From: Bipolaris cookei
Taxonomy: Eukaryota > Ascomycota > Dothideomycetes > Pleosporales > Pleosporaceae
Assembly: GCA_002286855.1 (NCBI GenBank)
Contig: NRSV01000019.1
Coordinates: 189,389-253,388 of the forward strand
DNA length: 64,000 nt
Reading direction: 5' to 3'
Part shown: positions 1-10,944 of the stretch, piece by piece
Position numbering within the stretch: the first letter of the stretch is position 1
How the letters are laid out: the number at the start of each line of letters is the position of its first letter
Translations under genes and position numbers: made by a program
The notes under the pieces: model-generated
Told to the model about the DNA's origin: nothing
Databases searched by the model: none
The model's input: only the letters and a program-made list of their open reading frames with translations

Positions 1-29
1 TCTACCTACAATCAGCTACTAAACAGTAG

Positions 30-1770
30 ATGGACGCACCCGCATGTACGTTAGTTTGGATTCGTCAATCATACATGCGACATGCGCCTCTATGTGATGG
101 AGAAAAGTTCCTTCACATTCGCTTCTACGAACGTAAGAAAGATTACGAGGTCGTTTTAAGGTGGAAGAAGTTACTAGGAGCCAAGGTGAAGAGCTTTCAT
201 CAGGTTCTGCGTAATGACTGGCTTCGCGACTGTCTTGAAAAACTAGAGCCATTTCGCTCCCTATGGATGGCCTTTCAGCTTGGATGCTTTCCATTGATTC
301 TGAGCTGGCGGTGCAGACAGGTATGGGTCCCCCTGAATCCAAAGTAACGCGGATCGTTTACTTCTCCAGGAAATTGAATACTATCTAAGCCAGATGTATG
401 GGATCTGGTATACAATTACAGATGGAAACGCCTGCCTTTGTGATGAATACACTGTTGAGAAGCTTGGAGGCCTTGCGCCTCTATGGAGTTCTCGGGACCG
501 CTCAACAATAGAGACCATGTTCGCCACACATCAGGTCTTCCCTCGCGTACACGATTCTGCTGTTCGTGCTCAAATCCTTCAAAGAGTTCTTGCTGTCGAA
601 GGACTCATCTTAAATTTCCAGACCTTTTTCAAACACGTCAAAGTCCTAGGACCGATTATGCTTCCTTTAAGAGAGCTGTTTCCAGCGAGTGAGCTATTCC
701 CCCCGAGGGATGAGTTCAGCCTAGTATCCAGCCATCTTCCATCGGTAAGAGACATTCTATTTCAGCGTTGCTACGAGCCGCGTGAGGAAAATAAGCAGCA
801 ATGTTTTTTGGAATACAGCGACCTCGATGCACGCTTTATGGAATGTACCGATCCCGGAAAAGTTGCGTACTGGCAACTCTGTCTTTATCTATTGCGCCAC
901 ACAAAAAGCCAATGGAATTCTTACAAAGAAACAAAAGACCAGAGGGGACGATCGGAGCGTCCAGAATGGATCATTCGGCTTGGCTCCTTTGCGCATAAGC
1001 TTGGATTTGCGTCTGCGGAAATCTCTTCTCTGTGCAATCAAGATCCAGATCTCTCACAGATTCGCATGCATATGCTTCAAGAACGACCAGATCGCATATT
1101 CTCTGTGTCTGCAGAAAAGTTTGATGCAGAAGCTTATTCCTGCAAAAACGGTCAAGCGATCTTTGAGCCTCGCCCGCCTGCTCCAACTCCATTGATGACG
1201 ACCGATAACACGACTACCATACGGATGCCTAGGAGCCACCCAGGCCTATTTCTTCCCACAATATGGACAGCACTTACCCAGGAGCCGAGATATGCTTTGA
1301 CAGAATACGGAATACTTGTGTTGATTTTAATGTCTTTCTTCGAGAGATTCGAATCAACGTCTGTCAGCAGTATCTGCGAGGGCTTTCAACGGACTGAACC
1401 GGCCCAACCGGCACGATCACCATTGCGGTCTTCCTCTGTCTACTCAAGACCCGTAGATCCTGATCTGGCTAGTTCTAATAGTGACCGCGTTACATTCTGG
1501 CATCTGCCTCCTAGTCCAGATATGCGCCCTGAGCCGAAATATGAATGCGATTCCATTCAAGCGGAGGTTATGAAAGTAATAAGAAGTATTCGAGAGCAAG
1601 GGAAGACGCCCTTGTTTGCTTTAGTAGATAGAGTTGGAATACTTAAGGTTTGTAGTCCCTCTAATATCTTGTATCGCCGTAAAAGATCTAAGAGACCTAA
1701 TGACATATACTATATGTATGGCAAGGAGGATAGTAAGATGTGGATTGCAAGGTACTTGGAAGGTTCATAA
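30..1770 (+). CDS. DUF3723-family protein (two exons visible, 5' end uncertain)
   Basis: Exons 30-320 and 370-1770, with a 49-bp intron (GTATGG..CCAG) in phase 0. Joined, the two exons give one uninterrupted frame of about 563 residues. The family match rests on the block ending LWMAFQLG, the EIEYYLSQMYGIW segment across the splice, the LFP-like block VFPRVHDS, and the segment YWQLCLYLLRH. These follow the order I know for fungal DUF3723 proteins. The biochemical function of the family is unknown. DUF3723 genes are recurrent cargo of fungal Starship giant transposons (established knowledge), which fits the DUF3435 remnant at 19.5 kb. A TAG lies directly before the ATG at 30 and a branch-site-like CTAAAC..AG precedes it, so further 5' exons may lie outside the window. 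The C-terminal 130 residues are low complexity. The family call is fairly firm; the start is not. Confidence 0.75.
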
Positions 1771-2134
1771 ATCTGAATCTAAATCTTATTGCATTGTGTG
1801 TGGCCGTCAAAGTGCCCTGGATTAACTAAGGCGGCAACATACCTGTTTGCGTGACGAATATTGTCAATTCCAACTATGGTAAAATGATCTACTGTCACAT
1901 TTATTGGGCCGACATACACCCGTAGCGTCTCGGATGAGACAGCCGATGTTCACGTTAACTGTGGCACAGTAGTCTTCACTTCAGGGACCACGTAAGTCCA
2001 ACACTTAGAAAATCGCCACATGCACGAATGTGGCACAACAATACTACGTCGGTGCTATCATACGCTTGCATTGGGCGCATATAATGCCCCTAATGATTCC
2101 TTGCATGTTATGTGATACGCACTTGCAGAAAATC
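1771..2134. other. Intergenic, no feature seen
   Basis: Between the DUF3723 stop and the zinc-cluster start. It probably holds the promoter of the latter. I see no repeat, RNA gene or convincing reading frame. Confidence 0.5.
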
Positions 2135-2873
2135 ATGAACACGATGCAGAGGTCTAAGCAACGAGTGAAGCAAGCATGCAATCGGTGCCGACTCAAGAAA
2201 ACGAAAGTAAGCGAAGCTAGCCCAAATGCGATTAAGTAAAATACTTACAGTAGTACCGTGTGATGGGGAGCGTGTATGCAAGAAATGCCGAACGGACGAT
2301 ACCCACTGTGATTACAGCCAGGACGCGGGCTGCCAGCGGGATAAAAGATCTCCGTAAGTATTACTAATAGTTGAGCCGTGGTAGGTCCAGCTCACTCATA
2401 TTCTATGCAGGACAGCCCTACTCGAGGCACAGAACAAACAGCTACAGGAGACAGTACAAACGTTGTACGAATACATTCGAACTGGCCATAACTTGCCAGT
2501 ACTGCCAGGTCGGAGCCCCGGAGACGATCGCCCACTCTTGCACGATATAGTGGAATATGTTAATACACCGCCTGTGCGAATGGAAACCAGTACCGACCAG
2601 TTGCAGCACCAGGTCCCATGGCTGGGCACTGCACCCACTTTGTCTCTACCACAATCGCAGCCAGAAACCTCGTCATATCTAAGCTTTGCTGCGACTGAGT
2701 CTCAACGGAGTAACTACATGGCATCTTCAATACAACCAGATCTTCCTTTAATGGACTACGACTTAGCGCAGGTGGACTACGAGTTCCTAGGAAGCAGCTT
2801 TGACCTACAAGAGTTTTTGTCCGTCGCGAAAGCAGACCCAGTAGAAGCGGCAAGATTGCGTCGATGGCTATAG
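2135..2873 (+). CDS. Small Zn2Cys6 zinc-cluster regulator, possibly damaged
   Basis: Three coding blocks are visible. 2135-2206 encodes the first half of a fungal zinc cluster (ACNRCRLKKTK). About 2253-2353 encodes the second half (CDGERVCKKC, then HCDY). 2411-2873 follows a clean phase-2 intron (2354-2410, GTAAGT..GCAG) and encodes a short coiled-coil-like linker (LLEAQNKQLQETVQTLYEY) and a polar tail. The product would be about 210 residues, with no fungal middle-homology domain. It would bind DNA in the nucleus as a pathway or local regulator. The problem is the first intron: the only good donor (GTAAGC at 2207) leaves phase 0, while the acceptors at 2250 and 2253 need one extra base to keep the cysteines in frame. 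Either a weak GC donor at 2211 is used or one base has been lost. Family call strong, intactness doubtful. Confidence 0.65.
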
Positions 2874-3020
2874 CTATAAAAATCATGTGAGATGTGTTTT
2901 TTCTTTGGCGTTAAGGATGGGGATCCACGCATGTAGCTGAACGTAATGGAATTGTATTGCATTAATATATTGTGTGAGGTTTTCGTGTTCTATGACGTCT
3001 CCCACGCAGTGCATATGCCC

Positions 3021-4146
3021 TTACACTGTTCTGGCAGAACTCACAGACTTGTCATCCTCGAATTCTAAATAGCCATCAAGCATATCTTCCATAGGTTCGC
3101 TGTAGGCTTCCATATTCTCAAACTGTGTGCTGCCGGAAGAAACGCGCTCCAGGTCCAGATCATCAACATCCACTAGTTTCTTCGATATCCGGCTGTCTTC
3201 TGCAATCTGGACGTCTAAGCGTTTGACTTCATGGCATGTGTCTAGCTTCAAGACTTCTTCTGTGAGATTGTCCCCAGCTTCCAGCGCATCTCCCATAGTA
3301 GTGCGGACATAACGGCTGATATCGGCAGTTGCTTCCTCGATTGCTTCACTAGCGTCCAGTAGCTGTTTTCTCTGGAGATCTACAACGCTCCGCAAACTTC
3401 GAAGTCGAGTATTGATCTCTTGTAGGCTTGAGTCTCCCCTCAAAATCCATACAGCCAAGTCGTTTTTCTCGCGTAGATGGAGAGCTTCGCCGAGACCCAG
3501 CGGACTTAATAGTGTGCTTGCAACTTCCGAGCGACATGCTGCACCTCGGAGCATCAGATTTGCTGTGATATTTAATAACCCTCATCGTGCTCGTTAATAG
3601 AGACTACGTACCCAATAGTACAACACAATCTGTATCCTGACTACCAGCAAACTGCTCAATGTGCAACGGCCCCAATTGAAGTGGGCGGACAAAAAAGACA
3701 TCTTGGAGTAACTGATGGTACTTGGCAGGGCCCAAAACCTTCGCTACGTGAACAAGCATAAGGAGTTTGGCTGTAGAAATCGTCTCTGGCCTTAGGGTTT
3801 GTGTGATGAAACTGTACGCTACGGTATGGTGTACGCGTGATGTGGTGGGAATCTTGTATCGTCGAATAGCGTCAGCCATCTTCACAAGCGTTTGTAGCGA
3901 TATGTGAGATTGCGGTATGAAAGAGCCATGAGCCGACTGGCATATCAGCCAGAAAGCGTCAGGATCTTCGTCAGGGAGCTCGATACTCTTACGCAACGTG
4001 CCGTTTGGTGTGATAAAAAGCTTTTTGAACTCAGGTGACGTTTCCAACATGACTGAGGAAGAGATAAAAAACTGGGTTTGTTGGATCTTAATCTCAACGT
4101 CGCCTTGCTCGTAAAGAGTCATGCTGAGACTGATTGTAGAGGCCAC
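3021..4146 (-). CDS. BTB/POZ-domain protein with coiled-coil C-terminus
   Basis: Exons (minus strand) 4146-3612 and 3562-3021, with a 49-bp intron (GTACGT..CACAG). Together they give 358 residues. Residues about 14-125 look like a fungal BTB domain: GDVEIKI near the start, a hydrophobic FFISSSVMLETSPEFKKLF core, then LPDEDPDAFWLIC. Fungal BTB proteins of this type usually act as oligomerisation or cullin-3 adaptor modules, but no partner can be named here. The C-terminal half is charged and probably helical (repeated LRSLRSVVDLQRKQLLDA-like heptads) and ends in an acidic tail. The gene is a single-copy orphan-type BTB protein common in accessory regions. A TATA-like run (4196-4203) lies 50 bp upstream of the start on the minus strand. 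Confidence 0.75.
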
Positions 4147-4195
4147 TGTAAATCAAGATGAAGGAGTTGTTTGTATGCTATCTATACCACAGTAG

Positions 4196-4203
4196 TATAT
4201 ATA
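4196..4203 (-). promoter_or_regulatory. Possible TATA element of the BTB gene
   Basis: TATATATA 50 bases upstream of the minus-strand ATG at 4146. Spacing is plausible for a fungal core promoter. There is no other support. Confidence 0.35.
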
Positions 4204-4841
4204 GTCGAGTGACTGAGAATTCTGGAACGGAAAACTCCAGCTGTACATTCTTCTCGCATTAGATAGCGATCTGTCGACGTACGCCCTTGTTGGCACGCAT
4301 CCGTTCACGTCAGTGTTTGCAGGCCCACCAATGAGCGGAAAGGTATGCCGTTGCCTAGCTATTCCGGATGCCGGCCCATTCTGTGAATCTTAAGAGGTCT
4401 TCCGGAAAACGGAACGCTCACATGAGACGATCACGTATTCGGCGTTTTTCGTCTATTCGGCTGTACTGTGGCGCGGCAAGCTTCACCTAGCGCATGCGCT
4501 ACTCATCACCAGCGCTTGCAACACCAATGATAACGACATCCGATTCTCCGGACCCATGCATAGCGGCAATTACGGTCGTCTTCCTCCATCTTCCGTTCAC
4601 ACTGTTGCATCCCAAGCCCCCCAATTCGTGCAACGATCCCTATAATGGCTCTAGATTTGCGCGCCCAACAAGACATGACTCAGGTACATGTAAGGTGATT
4701 GAGCGTGAACGCACGATCTGTGCATGCGACGTAAGAGATCACAGCATGAAGTATACATTACACAATCATATTATCCAAAGGCAATATTTGCAAACACTAC
4801 GTCCGTGCAGAAAAGATCCTCGGACCCTGTTCATACAATAT
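4204..4841. other. Intergenic, upstream of the BTB gene and downstream of the CSC1 gene
   Basis: Both neighbours lie on the minus strand. This stretch must hold the BTB promoter and the CSC1-like 3' untranslated region. A 118-codon plus-strand frame here (4494-4850) has no recognisable features and I do not call it. Confidence 0.45.
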
Positions 4842-7211
4842 CTACTTTAAGCGGATCTTGCCTGATGCAGTGATGGTAGCGTCCGTATCAGATATTGCCA
4901 CGCCTTTTAGTTCCTCTCTGAGCTGCAGTGCTCGAGTAGAACTGATCCCGTGATCATCGCTGGGGATTCTAATCTCTGGAATTGATGTAAGAGCCTTGTG
5001 GAGAAAAGGAGGGGATGGCATTGTCTCCTCGGCTAGACTCTCGTTGAGCGTAGTGGGAGAAAAGCTTAGCAGCGGATTGAATGCTCTGCACAGCAAGCGA
5101 TGGTATATCACAGTCAATCCTGTAGCAAACAGCATAATGCATGCCTGACCAATACACTTAATGTTGCCCTGCGAGTCTCGCACAAGAAGAAATAGAGCGA
5201 TAAGACAGACTTGCATTAGATACAAGCCCATCAAGAGATGTTTTATAGCTTTGGGATAGAAGAGACCTCCATGATCCCGCTCAGTGATCAGGATATTAGA
5301 TCTGGAGTAGATGATCCAAAACAAGCATATAATGACGACCTGGAAAGGAATAATAATTGGTGAGATAATGGCGTAGAGAAATCCTGTTGCTTTTAGTGTA
5401 TGCTGCTGAACGAACGTTCCAAGTCTAAGACCTACCAATGCAAGAAAGGTTTGTAAATAAAGGAACAAAAGTGCCCCATTGGAGGTCCTGGCCCTTTCTT
5501 CTCATCATCATCTGAGTAACTGACTTATCGAAGATTGGGCCTAGCACAAAGGTTCCTATCAAGCGATCAAATCTCAAAAGAGAGTTGGCGCTGATTGAAA
5601 GAGCTTGTAAGAGGATATAGGAAAGGAAGTAATTGCTTGCTTTTGGTAGATTCTTGGCTAAGGTCCCAGCCAACGAGGCTCCATGTGCCATCTCGTTCGC
5701 AATCGCGGTAAGTCCTGCAGACAGCGACACTACGAGAGTAACTTGGAGAAAGAGGAAATAAAAGTAATAATCCTGAATCTTGAGGTCGATTTGGCTCTTG
5801 GAAGGGATGCCCTGCTGTTTGACAAAACATTCTAATGCAACGACAAATCCTTTCGTCAAGATGGCCACTAGTGTGGGAGCCAATACACCTTGGAGTAAAC
5901 TCAGGAAGGATTCTGGAAGTTCATTGATCCAGCTCAGCCAAGGCACCACCCGAGTGATGTAGATGACCTGAGAGAGCAGACCTGCCAGAGCTACTGGTAC
6001 GACGCAAGCAGTCGCCGTTGCCATGATAAGCGTGTTCGAAAGGACAGTACGTATGGTTCTGTCCCTCCAAGTGATGTTGACATTGCTCCATACCACATCG
6101 TCAATGGACAAAGGTATTGTGCGGGGTGTCATATAACCTGAGCTGGTATGAATCACGGTTTGACATGCCATATGAGCGGCTAGTGGATTGGCGAAGGTAA
6201 CAAAGGCAGATCGCAATAGTGGAGATTTCTCTGGCGCTGCCTGATAAGAGTCCATCTCTTCACTAGTTTTAAGAAGTTTCTCTCGATACACTATGCTGGT
6301 ATCTACTTTTTCATGTTCCAGCCAGGTGAAGAGGTTTAGAAGGTCGCGTAATTTGTAGCTTGAGTGTCTAGTTCTTCGGGGAAGTTTTGATTTCTTGCTT
6401 CGTTTCTGAACGCCTGCTCTGTAGGCCTTCCGTATCTTGGAAATCTCCTCTACCTCGAGGGATCGAGCCAAACGCTCCCGTCTCTCTGCCAGGCGGGAAA
6501 TCAGGCTATAGTCGCGATTGAAGGAAATCGCGGTAACTACGCCAGGGAAGACCTCGAGTTGATAAGTGAGTGCCTTTTCGGACATCCAATCATCGGGTAT
6601 AGATTCGATGAGCACTGTGCACAAAGCCGCGTATGTTGATTGTTGCCGGGTTGCAACATAAAATGCAAGCTCGTTCCAGATAACCCAGCAGACATGTACG
6701 ATAAAAAGCAAACCAAGGACGAGATGGGCCCAGTAACGATCTGCCTGATTAAGGCCAACATTGGACCACCCCAACGCATCAAGTCCACTTACTCCGAGAA
6801 CAGCAGTTTTCCCTTTGGTGTAGTTTAAAGGAATAAGAATAGGTGGTATAAGTATCGAAGCGGGAGTGAATATAACAGCCAGTGATCGAAGGTACCGGCG
6901 AAAAAAGTATCTATCGAGATGCTCGTGGCGGCGGTCAAATCGAACCAAGTTACTTGCAATGTATTCTTTCCAGTTTGCCGGTGTATTGGCGTAATGGTCG
7001 TGAATAGTAGGGCTGTGGTAATTAGCGCTAGATCTGATAAAATGCCTTGAGCTTACTAGAAATCAGGGAATCGCTTGCGGATGACGAGAAACGCAAGAAC
7101 TTCTAGTGTGAATATGCTCGCAGAAAAGGAGACTGATGCTATGAATGATCCTAAAGAGATACCCTGGAGCTGCTGAGCTTTGGCGAACGATTTTCCAAAA
7201 GTATTATCCAT
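4842..7211 (-). CDS. CSC1/OSCA-like calcium-permeable osmosensitive channel (DUF221 family)
   Basis: Exons (minus strand) 7211-7057, 7012-5436 and 5383-4842. The introns are 44 bp (GTAAGC..CACAG, branch GCTAAT) and 52 bp (GTAGGT..AACAG, branch ACTAA). The product is 757 residues from the ATG at 7211; an in-frame ATG at 7280 would add 23. The layout matches the family: an N-terminal membrane segment (residues about 15-40) followed by RKRFPDFY; two more helices after RYLRSLAVIF; a cytosolic loop with the LIESIPDDW motif; FVTFANPLAAHMACQ leading into VVWSNVNITW; then a C-terminal multi-helix channel domain with QWGTFVPLFTN joined to ISPIIIPFQ. The family forms mechanosensitive or osmosensitive cation channels in the plasma membrane or endomembranes. 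It is intact, unlike many neighbours. The C-terminal 90 residues are a cytosolic tail. Confidence 0.9.
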
Positions 7212-7312
7212 CGCGTTAGTTGGATATTCAGTTCTCACAGAGTAGGCATTTACATGAAGTAGATGGGTTCTGAGTGGCAAAGACTCTTCGAATAGAGCAC
7301 TTTAAAAGACCT

Positions 7313-7804
7313 GGTCTAGAAAAGTACTAGCGTAACAAGCAGGAGCACTTCGAAGTGTCGTGCTTGTTACGCTAGGCCTAAAGAGGGTGCTCTACACAGC
7401 TACTATAGTTTAAGCGGCAAAAATCTGTCTAAACTATAGTCGCTGACTGACCAACATACTCTAGAAAAGTACTAGCGTAACAAGCAGGAGCACTTCAAAG
7501 TGTCGTGCTTGTTACGCTAGGCCTAAAGAGGGTGCTCTACACAGCTACTATAGTTTAAGCGGTAAAAATCTATCTACACTACAGTCTCTGACCAACATAC
7601 TCTAGAAAAGTACTAGCGTAACAAGCAGGAGCACTTCAAAGTGTCGTGCTTGTTACGCTAGGCCTAAAGAGGGTGCTCTACACAGCTACTATAGTTTAAG
7701 CGGCAAAAATCTGTCTAAACTATAGTCGCTGACTGACCAACATACTCTAGAAAAGTACTAGCGTAACAAGCACGACACTTTGAAGTGCTCCTGCTTGTTA
7801 CGCT
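7313..7804. repeat. Tandem array of about 145-bp units, each with two hairpins; last hairpin core inverted
   Basis: Three near-identical units (periods 145, 141 and 145 bp) plus a partial fourth. Each begins TCTAGAAAAGTACT and then carries a 45-bp palindrome with arms AGCGTAACAAGCA and TGCTTGTTACGCT, at 7329-7373, 7474-7518, 7615-7659 and 7760-7804. Units 1-3 also carry a second inverted repeat, ACTATAGTTTA..TAAACTATAGT. In copies 1-3 the palindrome core reads GGAGCACTT..AAGTGTCG. In copy 4 it is the exact reverse complement of copies 2-3. The array ends are therefore inverted repeats of each other, as in a foldback or MITE-like element. There is no coding potential. It sits between the start of the CSC1-like gene and the 886-residue orphan. 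Confidence 0.85.
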
Positions 7805-8089
7805 AAGCCCAAATTAGTAGTTTACAGAACAAGCTAGCGTTATTGGCCTATAAGTGAACCCATCCGTTCCGGGCCGGATTAGCGCGACGGAAGACAGGCA
7901 GCGACGGAAGATAGGGAACCGCTCTTGGTGAGCAATTCTTGCATGATGAAGCAGGTTTAATTGTGGGATGCCTCTGCTGACCCCGTGCATAATTCGCCTG
8001 TTCAATTCGCTGGCATGATGGCGCCAGACCGTTCTCTGCCTTCAGCCCTAGACTTGATCAAGGTGTGTAAATTCTAACAAAAACGTGCC

Positions 8090-10750
8090 ATGGCTGATTT
8101 ATCTAATAAGATAAAGCGTGTGGTAGACAATTGGTTGCAAATGAGTGATGCAATCGACTACGATGATCTTGTAGCCCTGATAGATGCGCTCGACTGCTTG
8201 AAGAAGGAAGCACAGCAGAAGATGTCCATCAGGAGAGCAAGCCAAGCGAGCATGCAAACCCATCGACAGCCTGCATGTGTGGGTAGTGCTAACCAAGGGG
8301 TGCGAAGGTCTTCTCGCCGCATCGCATCCGCTCCTCAATATGCTTCAACGGGCTCGCTGTTTGTCACTGAAGACGAGACTGAGTCTGAGTCCATTAGCGA
8401 AGACCATGGGACACAGTCACAAATGCTCTACGAAGAAAACCATGATGAACACGAAACGAGGAATGCTGCAGCAGAGATTCCGATGAATCAGTTACCCGTC
8501 AACAGCGATAGCCATGCAGACAAAAACCTCCTTGAAAGGGATCATGAGCATGAAACATCGCAATTCAGGCATCCCATAGAGCGAGGCGTATCCTCTCCAA
8601 CACCCTATACAGCAAGGCTGGTCAGTAACGAGCATACGAATGCACATCCAGTGCAGGTACTCAATGAAGCCTCGAACGCCCAAGTTCATCGGGAAACTAG
8701 TGCCACTGCTCCATACGAAGCATTGGAGGATCTAGATGATGTTGAATATCAGCCGGTTCCCGAGCTTCCCCATGCTAGTTTCGTCCATGAGCCACAACTA
8801 GGCTTGATGGAACAGGATGCTTCACATTCGTTCTTCAATGGAGAAGAGTTTGGAGGGAATATTATGAATAATTTACCCTCTCCTCATTTTTTTGACGAAG
8901 CATTCGAAGACTTGTATACCTCTATACATGACGAGGTGCAGAGTGACGTCGAGGAGGCCGCTGCATACTCTGAGGAACAATGTCTGACCAACCAAAGTCA
9001 CGTAGAAAACTTCGAAGATGATCCAATACTTCAAGGCTATGTGGATCTCGCTTGTCGTTCGGGATTTCGCCTTCCACACGAAACTGCAGAGGGTACAGAT
9101 TGTATTGATGCTCGGGAGATCCTATTACCTTTAGCAAAAGAGAGGCCCCTTACTTCAAGACTCCTCCACGGTATACTACATACATTACTACCCGGCCCAA
9201 TTCTCATTATCGATTTTTGTTCTGGTAAATTCGATCCAGACGTGGTAGTGGAAGGAGGTACCTGCACCGACTTTGTAGCAATCGTACGCCGGAATGAAGA
9301 CGCTTCGCCTCTGATTGTGATAGGGTTTGAGACGAGCAAAACGTTCTTTGTTGTTGATAGCGAAACATGGGATCTACCATCTCTTGGGATTCAGTGGCTA
9401 ATACGCCCTGAATGGAGGACGGAACATATTGATGTAGGCCGATCACCCACTCGACTTCTGACACTAACTGACCTTCTTCAGCCTCGAAGCATTGAGCCAC
9501 ATATGGAAAGTACTCTGGTGTCGGTTTGGATAGCAGAAGCCTACATTCGGCGTTGGTCCCTCCAGAATGTCCCAACATCCCGTGATTTGCGCCTACGTTT
9601 TCTAGAGGAGATGTTAGCGCCCTATCAACTCGATTCGGTTCTTGAGAAGTGCGGCATTCCCAGCCAGCCTACAAGGTTTGAACAGGCTGATGCCCGGTGC
9701 AAACTGGCCTTTTCAGAGACACAAGGACAAACTGATGAGATTGTCGTACCAAATCTGGGAAATTTCGGGCTCGAAGCGTTACAAGAATCACTTCGCCTAA
9801 GGCCTTCCGAGATAAACCGCGCGCGTTATTTACGCATCTTACAATGTGTGAATGAGATTGGATCTCCTCATATTCTTGACTCACTCAGACTGGCGTTTAC
9901 TAGGAAAGACCAATGCCAAACCTTTCCAGCCATAGAGCGACCTATCTTCCAAAAACTATTCGACATCCATATCTACTTGGATAGGCAAGAAAGCGAAAGC
10001 CATATTTTGGTTGCCAGAAATCGATATATCAAATATTGTTACTTTGAGACATATCTGCGTGCTGTCGAAGCGCTGAAGGAAGAGAAGCGTAGTAGTACCC
10101 AAGAAAGACGAAAAGTCTCAGCTCGAAAACGGACTATCAGCTTCAAGCAGGGTATTGCTGAGAGGCTACCTCCTACCCCACATACTGAAGAGATACATCG
10201 AGTTTACGAAAATCTCAGTCCGTCAGAAAGAAGAAGGCGTGCTCCTGACATGGTCAAAGATGAGATTTCAAAAAAAATTGCGAAGGAATATGGAGGGAAT
10301 GAAAAACGGATTCGACGCAATATCAACAGATACATCAAGGACGGGAGAGTTCTACACAATATTCTGCGAGGCAGGAGATCCTTGAACCCAGCTTTGCTGA
10401 TTCTATTTCCAAGCTTTGGATCCGATTTGCCTTCCTTGAGTGCCACTGAATTTGGATTAGAGCTTGAAGAGCTTGAGGAGAAGGCTCTTAGTAAGCCCAT
10501 TCAGCTGAAAGAGTATGATACAACTCTATATGTAATCAAACTTTCACTAATGTCAATGAACAGTATAGATGAACTAACGCTGGTGGAGGCAGCTTGGTTT
10601 GGTGAGGTGTTGCAGGCGAGGCCGGAGCTGGTAGAACAAATACCGGAGGCTGTCTCCGATCTCATCTCGAATGCCCTAACCTATGATCTTGATCTCCAAG
10701 GGCGTGATCCAGATAGCTTTCGGGGTAGGCCACTCCAATTTTTTACATAG
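8090..10750 (+). CDS. Large orphan protein, 886 residues, single exon
   Basis: I do not recognise the family with confidence. The frame is intronless from an ATG in good context (GTGCCATGG). Residues 1-290 are polar and acidic, probably disordered, with an RRSSRRIAS basic patch. Residues about 310-480 look folded, with alternating hydrophobic strands (ILIIDFCSG, DFVAIVRR, PLIVIGFETSKTFFVVDSETW). The strand order and the final VDS faintly recall Ulp1/C48 cysteine proteases, but I see no catalytic His or Cys, so this is only a hint. Residues about 640-770 are strongly basic and helical (KRIRRNINRYIKDGR), suggesting nucleic-acid contact. The C-terminus is acidic and helical. Long orphan genes of this kind are typical cargo in fungal accessory regions. 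No introns and normal codon use suggest it is intact. Confidence 0.6.
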   Translation: MADLSNKIKRVVDNWLQMSDAIDYDDLVALIDALDCLKKEAQQKMSIRRASQASMQTHRQPACVGSANQGVRRSSRRIASAPQYASTGSLFVTEDETESESISEDHGTQSQMLYEENHDEHETRNAAAEIPMNQLPVNSDSHADKNLLERDHEHETSQFRHPIERGVSSPTPYTARLVSNEHTNAHPVQVLNEASNAQVHRETSATAPYEALEDLDDVEYQPVPELPHASFVHEPQLGLMEQDASHSFFNGEEFGGNIMNNLPSPHFFDEAFEDLYTSIHDEVQSDVEEAAAYSEEQCLTNQSHVENFEDDPILQGYVDLACRSGFRLPHETAEGTDCIDAREILLPLAKERPLTSRLLHGILHTLLPGPILIIDFCSGKFDPDVVVEGGTCTDFVAIVRRNEDASPLIVIGFETSKTFFVVDSETWDLPSLGIQWLIRPEWRTEHIDVGRSPTRLLTLTDLLQPRSIEPHMESTLVSVWIAEAYIRRWSLQNVPTSRDLRLRFLEEMLAPYQLDSVLEKCGIPSQPTRFEQADARCKLAFSETQGQTDEIVVPNLGNFGLEALQESLRLRPSEINRARYLRILQCVNEIGSPHILDSLRLAFTRKDQCQTFPAIERPIFQKLFDIHIYLDRQESESHILVARNRYIKYCYFETYLRAVEALKEEKRSSTQERRKVSARKRTISFKQGIAERLPPTPHTEEIHRVYENLSPSERRRRAPDMVKDEISKKIAKEYGGNEKRIRRNINRYIKDGRVLHNILRGRRSLNPALLILFPSFGSDLPSLSATEFGLELEELEEKALSKPIQLKEYDTTLYVIKLSLMSMNSIDELTLVEAAWFGEVLQARPELVEQIPEAVSDLISNALTYDLDLQGRDPDSFRGRPLQFFT

Positions 10751-10842
10751 TAGAATGTGGTTTTATCTGCACTTAGGTTAGCGTGCCATTTTCCCGAGCG
10801 CAATAATACCTATCAAATTTATTAGGGAGTTTGTTCCTCACT

Positions 10843-10850
10843 TTATATAA
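10843..10850 (+). promoter_or_regulatory. TATA-like element of the WEPT-repeat gene
   Basis: TATATAA about 95 bases upstream of the chosen ATG at 10945. It is the reason I prefer that ATG over the alternative start codon at 10831, which would lie upstream of the element. Confidence 0.35.
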
Positions 10851-10944
10851 TTCTCCCATCCCCGGCTCGAACACATCATTCTATCCACTCAATAAAGCCA
10901 TCTCTTGCACGTTTTTGCTACTAGATTACTGTTCAAACGGCGAG

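Noticed and set aside
7028..7056. 29-bp intron in the CSC1-like gene ending at CTAG
   Set aside because: Keeps frame but is too short for a fungal intron; the 44-bp alternative ending CACAG with a good branch site also keeps frame and is preferred.
7313..7804. CRISPR-like array
   Set aside because: The repeats alternate with near-identical, not unique, spacers, and the organism is a fungus. It is a tandem hairpin repeat.
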